From assembly GCF_958298935.1 (NCBI RefSeq), contig NC_084941.1, positions 13,180,001-13,244,000 of the forward strand: a stretch of DNA of 64,000 nucleotides. The letters run 5' to 3'. Each line of letters opens with the position of its first letter. The stretch's first letter is position 1. The stretch comes from Phragmites australis. Lineage: Eukaryota > Streptophyta > Magnoliopsida > Poales > Poaceae. Made by a program: the position numbers and the translations under genes. Below, piece after piece: positions 57,822-64,000 of the stretch. Below the pieces are notes generated by a model, which had not been told where the DNA came from, ran no database searches, and saw only the letters and a program-made list of their open reading frames with translations.

Positions 57822-58343
57822 CGGTGAGAGAGAGAACGAAGAAGCTCTGAGCCTAGCCTAGTCGTGGCCGCCAACGATTGAATACACCCCGGATTCAGTC
57901 GCAGCACCTCTCCCAGCGTGACCTACGGTCTCCACCATTGATGTAGCTGTCTCTTCGCTTCTTCAAATCATCCTCCTCATCTCCTTGTCTCTGTTGATGG
58001 TGAGATATGAGAAGAAATTCATGGGAAACAAGTTAGAGCTCATCTCCTTGTCTCTGTTGACGGTGAGGTCTGAGAAGATATTCGGTGAGAGGAGAGGACT
58101 CACATCGTCGCCGATGGGTAGTGCCTGAGCGGAGGTGCTGGTGGAGGTGGAGGCACAGCAATGGAGGAGGAGATGCGAGCGTCGAGTAGGTGGAGGCGCG
58201 GCAATGGAGACGGCAGCTCGCGAGTATTGCAGAAGCGTCATGACTGGGATGGGGAATCGAGCCCAACCTGGACTGGCGTGGATATCTTTCCCGTGGAAAC
58301 CACACGGATCAAGCCGCAAAATCCCGTGAAATGGGCCAAACAA
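57822..58343 (-). other. Possible divergent 5' exon opposite the helicase-like gene
   Basis: On the minus strand a GC-richer block ends at a donor-like CGAAG followed by GTATGG (57821). A 126-codon frame (58343-57963) is Ser/Thr/Pro-rich with no recognised domain. It contains a tandem duplication of about 65 bp (57974-58037 and 58039-58096) that gives the repeated peptide LTxNRDKEM. It could be a 5' untranslated exon or a noncoding divergent transcript. Confidence 0.3.
57974..58096. repeat. Tandem duplication of about 65 bp
   Basis: Two diverged copies start with AGCTCATCTCCTTGTCTCTG and continue with TTGA.GGTGAG.T.TGAGAAG. They lie in the putative divergent exon. Confidence 0.8.
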
Positions 58344-58498
58344 AGGCTACGTTCATCTGACACGGAGTGAATTTTCAGCGTTAGAAAAGGCCGGAATCTC
58401 TCGGGATTTCAGCCTCCCAAACGAACCCTAAAATGAAACAAAAATGGTTCATCCTCATGCCGCTGAAAATATTCTGGGCCAAACATTAGCCCTTGGGC

Positions 58499-58504
58499 TA
58501 TAAA
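58499..58504 (+). promoter_or_regulatory. Candidate TATA box of the helicase-like gene
   Basis: TATAAA about 130 bp before the chosen ATG, within GGGCC/GCCC-rich sequence. No competing TATA-like site is seen between it and the start codon. Confidence 0.4.
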
Positions 58505-58633
58505 GTCAGGTCGGGCCACTTAACTATGGTTCTCGGTCAGACGGGCGTCGTATGTCTGCACACTCTGCAGTTCTTGGTTTCGGCGAGGAATATTCCACTT
58601 CCCCTGATTCGATTCCCCCTCCGACGAGGCGCG

Positions 58634-60267
58634 ATGAGGTCTGCGGCCGGCGGCGCCGCCTCAGGCACCGATTTCGCCGACGCGCTGCCGTCCCCGATCT
58701 CACCCGCCGCGGCCCCGTCCCACTCCAGGTGAGAGGGCACCAACCGCCTCGATCCACTCGCGCGCCCCGTCTTACATACGTAACTGACTCTTGTGGCCCT
58801 TCTCTTCGTCCCCAGCCCCGGCCGCCACTACTACCTCGCCGTCGACCGCCTCCAGTTCAAGATGGTGCGTGCATCTTCCCCCCTCCACTGCGCCGTCGTG
58901 GCCCCCGTGCACTTGGATTTCATTTCTGTCGGATGCTAATCTTGCCCAGTAAGCCGTACTGCGGATTAATCAGTTCCGATTCGTATTGCAGAGGACCCTC
59001 TTGGAGCTTCTAGGTGTTGTCGCTGACCGGCGCGGTGGGCTGCCGATTTTCGTATGCGTTTCGTCACGGGATGAGCTTGATGCCCTCTGTGCTGCCGTTG
59101 CCAACCTCCCCTTTGTGTCGTTATCGCCGCTGGTATGTTCACTTGGTTGCAAATTGATGTCGTTGCATTTGTAATCCACAATCACAGCATAGTTATACTG
59201 CAATATGTTACAGTTATGGTATATGGATACATACATTGTTTGCGTTGGTATTTGTTCAATTCACTGAAAAAAAGCTGATATGTATCAATATACCTGCATC
59301 TAGGAAAATATATTTTTTATGCAACTGTAAATGTTTTATTCTATCACTGGGCAGAATGGGAGGACAATGTTAGCTATTCTTCTACAAATATCCATATTTT
59401 GTTGTTCTGTAACCAGAGGTCCCAAGTTTTCCTGCTGGTCTTTCACCACTGTTTTGAACATTGTCTCAAGTTTTCTTATGTCTATGACCCCTGCTACAAA
59501 GATACTTTCACTTGGCTATGTTGCACCACTAATAGATTTGGTATGTACAGTACAGTGATCAGGCTGAAGCAGAGCGTGCATCCATTCTTGAGAAGTTCCG
59601 TCAAGCAACAACACAGTGGAATCAGGCTACCAAAGCTACTGATATCGCCGAAAGTTCCAAGCCTGAAAGCATGGGCTCGAAACTATGCATTATAGTTGCA
59701 ACAGATGCTTGCTTACCTCTGGCAGCGATGGCAGAGGCTCCCCTAATGGCTCGTGTGCTGATAAACTATGAATTGCCCACGAAGAAGGTGAGCCGTCCCC
59801 ATATTTTGTGTATACCTGTTACCTTTTATAAATTTATGGCCCAAAACATGAAGCTTTTTTGATATTTTTTTCTGGATATTTGCTATCATGCAGTTTCGTT
59901 GAGCACCTCTAGTTCAAACTTTTAGAAGTCTTGCCTTACCTGATGATTTTAGTTGTTTTTCAGGAATCTTACTTAAGGCGTGTGTCATCATGCTTGGCAG
60001 CAGGTATCTTAAGAAAACATTGATTCAATCCATTTCTTGTGCTTTCTGTAGCTGATGGGTCATGATGGCGCAGATGGAATTGTGATTAACATGGTTGTTG
60101 GTGGCGAGGTGGCAACACTGAGGGGTCTAGAAGAAACCAGTGGTCTGCTGATTGCAGAGATGCCAATACATGTAAGATACGCCATCGCTTGTTTTTATAG
60201 TCATCTAATATTCTCTTGTCGTATAAACTGAAAATATTTTGCTATGCAGGTTTCTGAAATATTATGA
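58634..60267 (+). CDS. eIF4A/DEAD-box-like protein with only a degenerate C-terminal helicase lobe
   Basis: Coding exons are 58634-58728, 58816-58864, 58992-59132, 59551-59787, 59964-60003, 60074-60171 and 60250-60267. All junctions are GT-AG and in phase, giving 225 aa. After a Ser/Ala/Pro-rich N-terminus (1-35) come HYYLAVDRLQFKMRTLLELL (36-55), a motif-IV-like PIFVCVSSRDEL (66-77), ILEKFRQAT (107-115), a motif-V-like IIVATDACLPLA (142-153), RVLINYELPTKKESYLRRVS (163-182) and a tail like the eIF4A end (LLIAEMPIHVSEIL). The order matches eIF4A/DEAD-box lobe 2. The RecA lobe 1 with Walker A and DEAD is absent, the RGxD of motif V is replaced, and motif VI HRIGRxGR reads RRVSSCLA. ATPase activity is therefore unlikely. 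It may act as a binding partner or competitor. Intact exon structure argues for a functional gene. Confidence 0.82.
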
Positions 60268-61244
60268 CATTCTCAATTGTACGGCATTTCAGAAGTTACC
60301 ATTTTACTGCCACACTAACTACTTGAGGTTCTTATTCTTTTTTTAGGGAAATACTTATGCTACTTCGATTTGTGGATTGCTTTCCATTATATGTGCATTG
60401 GTCCTAAAATTAGATCCCATAAAGAATTAGACTGATGTTAATTGGTTTTAGTCTACTGAGAAATGGAAGAATTTAGTCGTGTTTCATCTTCCAGTGACAT
60501 CATACTTTACTCCATGCGTCATATTTTTTGTTAATGCTGATGTATTAATCCAAGTACTATGGGAATCAGAATTTTCAGATAACTACAGCCATGAGAACCT
60601 TTTTCTAGGCAGCAGAGATATATTTGATTAACATCAATCCTTTATCTTGAAATATACTTAGTTCTGACAAATATACTTAGTTCTGACCAGATCAGTGGCA
60701 AGGAAACAGCCAGTTGCTCACTTGGTGTTCCCATGGGATGCTCTAGCAAACTCTTCGAGTCCAAACCATAGAAGGTTGTATGATAATATTATAAATGACA
60801 TTTCAACTACTGGTCTAGTCCACACCTCATGCTCTGTTCTGTAGCCAACTTCCAGATATATGTCTCAAAAGTTAAAAAAAAATTCATAGAAAAGAAAGGA
60901 ATCAAAGTAAAAAGAAGGAAAGAAAGAAACAACATGAAACTTAGATTTCAAAATACAGAAAGTAATTGTAATATTCACATGAGGTCAGCAACATCTTGCC
61001 GTAAAAATATGAGGAAGTCTGCACTTTTTTGTAGATGGAAAAACTTTCACTGTTACACATCATGGTCGAGTATCAAGACTCGAGAGAAAGAATAACACGG
61101 CAATGAAGCATAACTGTTCTCTTGACCAAATGGGATTGCCTGCTCTCCTATTGACTCGTAACTCTTGTCTGAAGTGCATATTGTGCATTCTTATCCATTA
61201 GGAAATTACTGCAAGTAAGCAGAATCCTAAAAGTCAATGAATGA
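60268..61244. other. 3' flank of the helicase-like gene
   Basis: AT-rich, no gene. A short tandem phrase AATATACTTAGTTCTGAC occurs twice near 60652-60688. An A/G-rich stretch at 60860-60960 is low complexity. Confidence 0.4.
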
Positions 61245-62040
61245 ACACACCACTAAAAAACTATTTTTTGACACTTACGATGCTTTTTTACAGGCGGTTT
61301 TAATGATAAACCGTTTGAGCAGGTCCCTGCAATTTCGAGCTGTATGTGAAAATAAATTTTCACATGCGACTCTGTGCAAATAGAAAGACTACCATAGATG
61401 GTTCCTTACGTAAACTGCTGGTGTAAAATAAAGGTTATTTCTAGAGGTGGTGAAGAACCTCTAGAAATAAGATGATTATCACATGTGAATCATCTCTGAT
61501 AATGGGGATGATTTCTAGAGACGATTCTTTATGTGAATTATCTTTGGTAACGAGGATGATTTCTAGAGGCGGTTCTAAAAGCTTATAATTTTTGCATATG
61601 AAATCGGATGAAGATAAATTTTATATAAAAATTGTAGCTCTTTCGAAATCTATAACCATGTAGTTGAATTTTTTTCATTTAAAGTTATTATCAGATGATG
61701 AAATATTAACTCCATCAATAGTTTGAGTCATATTCAAATGGGTCTATCTAGGACCTTGAACCTTGAGAGAGATCATAAACAAGCCTAAAAAAGGAAACAC
61801 TTTTGAGATAGGTTTTGCCTCACATTAGTAAAGATTGAAGTGGAAATAGCTTCCTTTCCAGTATCAGTTTTGGCCTTCGTAGGAGGTCTCTCACTAGGAT
61901 CAAACTTAGATGCATGTTTTGCTTTGAAATTATTTCACCATCGGGTAATGATTTTAAATGAAAAAGTTTCAACTACAAAGTTATGGATCTTATTGAGGGC
62001 TACAATTTTCATATATTATTTATTTCCATGTCTTTATTGA

Positions 62041-62440
62041 GGGCTATAATTTTCATATAAAATTTGTTTTCATATGCCTTTATATAAGGAACTGTCTCAG
62101 GTAATGGAGATGATTTTTAGAGGCGAATTTTTATATAAACCAACCTCAAACAATGGGTTGCAAAAATTCATAACTTATAAGGAACCATCTCAGGTAATGG
62201 GGATAACTTTTAGAGGTGTTTTCTTGAACCCTCTATGTGAGGGCTACAATTTTCATATGAAATTTGTTTCCATTTGCCTTCATATAAGGAATCGTCTCAG
62301 GTAATAGAGATGATTTTTAGAGGTGATTTTTTATATGAACCAATCTCTAGTAATGGATAGCAAAAATTCAGAACTTATAAGGAACCATCTCTGGTAATGG
62401 GGATAATTTTTAGAGGTATTTTTTTAAACCGTCTATGGTA
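62041..62440. repeat. 200-bp tandem duplication within the CACTA-type element
   Basis: GGGCTATAATTTTCATATAA at 62041 recurs as GGGCTACAATTTTCATATGA at 62241. The following sequence stays aligned (ATATAAGGAAC/ATCGTCTCAGGTAAT and so on). The copies differ at roughly one base in ten. Confidence 0.8.
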
Positions 62441-62640
62441 ATAGATTAAAAAAATTTATAAATTTTTTATTTAAGTCAGATGGAGATAAACTTTATATGA
62501 AAATTGTAGCTCTCGATGAGATCTACAACTTTGTAGTTGAAAGTTTTTTCTTTTGAAGTCATTTAGATGTTTAAATAATCATTTGAAATTTTAGACAGAA
62601 GAGATGAAAATGATTTCCTATGCTATTAATATCACTAGTA

Positions 62641-62690
62641 TCGCGCGAGCTGAGGAGTTCCGGGTTCGAGTGCCATACACGTGTATTTTG
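62641..62690 (+). other. tRNA-like B-box segment
   Basis: GCGCGAGCTGAGGAGTTCCG followed by GGTTCGAGTGCC (B box) sits about 370 bp inside the element's right end. The position and the downstream TGACTTGTGACTTGTG-like phrase match the element at 6160 (GGCTTGTGACTTATG). An A box is not clear. Confidence 0.4.
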
Positions 62691-63040
62691 TGAAAAAAAT
62701 TGCGTGACTTGTGACTTGTGTGGGGTTCCTTGGTTCATAAAAATTCACATTTTTTGCTAAAAAATATCAACTCTGAAAATTAATTGCTAGAGACAGTCTA
62801 CTTAAGTAACCGTCTATGGAAATCGAATTATCAAAGGCGGAGGAACCGCTTGTGGATATATATTACCACACAAGCGGTTCTTTAAGTGAAGAATCTTTGG
62901 TAATAGGTTTGTATATGTGGTCTTTTTTTGCTGTAGAAATTATTTATTTTTACAGACCTTCGATCAGAGATAGTTAGCTAAATATTTATGCAAATAGGTC
63001 ACTACTCGTCTCTAAAAATAATTATTTTTAAGTAGTGACA

Positions 63041-63853
63041 TGACCTTCGGTCTACCAATGTGCGCAAAATTCAGGTATCAGCGACATTTAATGTGTCAAG
63101 TCCATGGTTTGAAATCGAGTAAGAAGAAACACATAATTTCAGCATAAAGTGCGAAAGGGTGGGAGATCTTAAAAAATGCTACATTTGCCATTTGTAAGAT
63201 TTTGAAAGCCAGCATTTTGGACAAATGGAATATGAAGCACCAACTGTGTCTAAGCAACTAAACTAGTTAGCCACCAGAATTTAGAAGAGCCACACTAGCG
63301 TACAATCTGCTTCAGATAGGCGGTGTTGCCATCACCATGTTGCTGTCCTCGCACGTATAAATCAGTAATAAAGGCCCATCGGAAGCGTTCCTTTCAGATT
63401 TTATTAGAAAACGTTATTTGTTCATAACGTCATTCACCTTTTTCTAGAATCTTGATATTACTATGAGTGTCAGGTTACTATGTATATATATGCATAGTTA
63501 TTATGAACGAGGCGTGGCGACTTACCATCTTAACACCTTTATATTCCCTATGGCGTGTAGTGTGGCGATGTCATACCTAAGTCTAAGAATAATTTCACTT
63601 GTGCACTGCAGCACCATACTGCTGCCTCAACCACAAGCCAATTGCAGCACAGCTACGACGACACCCAATCCACACACCCGGCCACATCAGCATTGCCCTG
63701 CAACGTCACCAGCAAAGAAAGAAAAAGAGATCTGCACCCAAGCCCACGGCCTCACCCTATCCTCTCCCCTCTGTTCCACACTCCCCTTCGTCTCCACAGC
63801 AAGGGAAGGGATAGAAGAGGAAGCAGTTTTGCACTGCAAACTCTCCTCCTGTG
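63041..63853. other. Possible promoter and leader of a gene at the right edge
   Basis: Mostly noncoding. Sequence from 63599 becomes C-rich and leader-like. TATATATATGCATAG at about 63482 is a possible TATA region. No independent evidence of transcription is visible. Confidence 0.3.
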
Positions 63854-64000
63854 ATGGATATGGTGACCTCGTCTTCTCCCCACGCCCCACCTCGCCAGTC
63901 ACCATCAAGCCCTTGCAGGCTGGCGCCAAGCCCCACCTCCTCTCTTTCCCCACCTCCACATCAGTCCCGCCGAGTCACCCATCGAGGTGTCACCCAAGCA
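63854..64000 (+). CDS. Possible gene start, partial at window edge
   Basis: An ATG at 63854 opens a frame to the window end (49 codons). It begins MDMVTSSSPHAPPRQSPSSP and is rich in Ser, Pro and Arg with almost no acidic residues, a composition seen in plastid transit peptides. A C-rich leader precedes it. No domain is reached inside the window, so product and frame are uncertain. A chance frame in a leader is the main alternative. Confidence 0.3.
   Translation, partial: MDMVTSSSPHAPPRQSPSSPCRLAPSPTSSLSPPPHQSRRVTHRGVTQA

Larger units (their letters stand above)
61248..63037. mobile_element. 1.79-kb non-autonomous CACTA-type element, intact ends
   Basis: The ends are CACCACTAAAAAACTATTTT (61248) and the complement of CACTACTTAAAAATAATTAT (63037). 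It is flanked by a perfect 3-bp target duplication ACA (61245-61247 and 63038-63040). Subterminal zones hold GGCGGTTC...GAACCG-type motifs, as in the element at 6160. A 200-bp internal tandem duplication (about 62041-62440) and a B-box-like segment at 62662 are present. No transposase is encoded. Confidence 0.9.

Noticed and set aside
60829..61095. 88-codon Lys-rich frame
   Set aside because: It arises from an A/G-rich low-complexity tract downstream of the helicase-like gene.

Overview
The window is nuclear DNA from a flowering plant, almost certainly a grass. It has intron-rich genes with GT-AG introns, CACTA elements with CACTG(C)CGGCT-type subterminal repeats, a Tekay/Del-like chromovirus, Sirevirus-like LTRs and a MULE carrying a plant mobile domain (PMD). 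The species cannot be named from sequence alone. There are no bacterial or organellar operons, rRNA genes or CRISPR arrays. I see two intact host genes: a centrin (9657-11498, +, seven coding exons, 173 aa) and an eIF4A-like protein with only a degenerate C-terminal helicase lobe (58634-60267, +, seven coding exons, 225 aa). A third gene may start at 63854 and run off the right edge. Nearly everything else is transposable elements, most of them broken.

Layout. 1-5800: a decayed Mutator-like element on the minus strand. Its transposase stops just after the first catalytic-Asp block and is followed on the same strand by an eight-exon PMD pseudogene. Five GC-rich palindromes lie at its 5' edge. 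6160-7827: a small CACTA-type element. 7866-8630: a LINE reverse-transcriptase remnant. 9424-11620: the centrin gene. 11626-25461: a 13.8-kb CACTA element with TSD TAC, inserted 127 bp after the centrin stop. It carries a TNP2-like pseudogene split by a 2.9-kb solo LTR with perfect TSD, a second Ptta/Ulp1-like pseudogene, and a 98-bp-arm hairpin. 25462-25811: the displaced host flank. 25812-28722: a deletion derivative of the same CACTA family in the opposite orientation, so the two elements form a head-to-head inverted repeat.

28723-44200: nested retrotransposons. A Copia element on the minus strand is interrupted by an LTR (ending 30962) and by a 12.2-kb Tekay-like Gypsy element (31565-43802). 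One LTR of the Gypsy element is itself interrupted by a Sirevirus-like LTR (about 31918-33482). 44700-52110: further LTR-element pieces: a Sirevirus-like LTR, a Gypsy protease fragment, and a pol tail-LTR-PBS-gag string. A 306-bp MITE lies inside this stretch. 52110-57800: an AT microsatellite, unrecognised low-copy sequence and a 704-bp hAT-like element with an 8-bp TSD. 57800-60270: the helicase-like gene, with a possible divergent transcript. 61248-63037: a second small CACTA-type element with perfect TSD ACA.

The host genes do not form a pathway. The coherent theme is CACTA biology: autonomous-type and deletion-derivative elements, tRNA-like segments at a repeated internal position, and hairpin-forming repeats beside a conserved centrin gene. 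I found no clear new defence or biosynthetic system. The best leads are the MULE-PMD composite, the tRNA-like modules in CACTA elements, the head-to-head CACTA pair and the lobe-only helicase-like protein.
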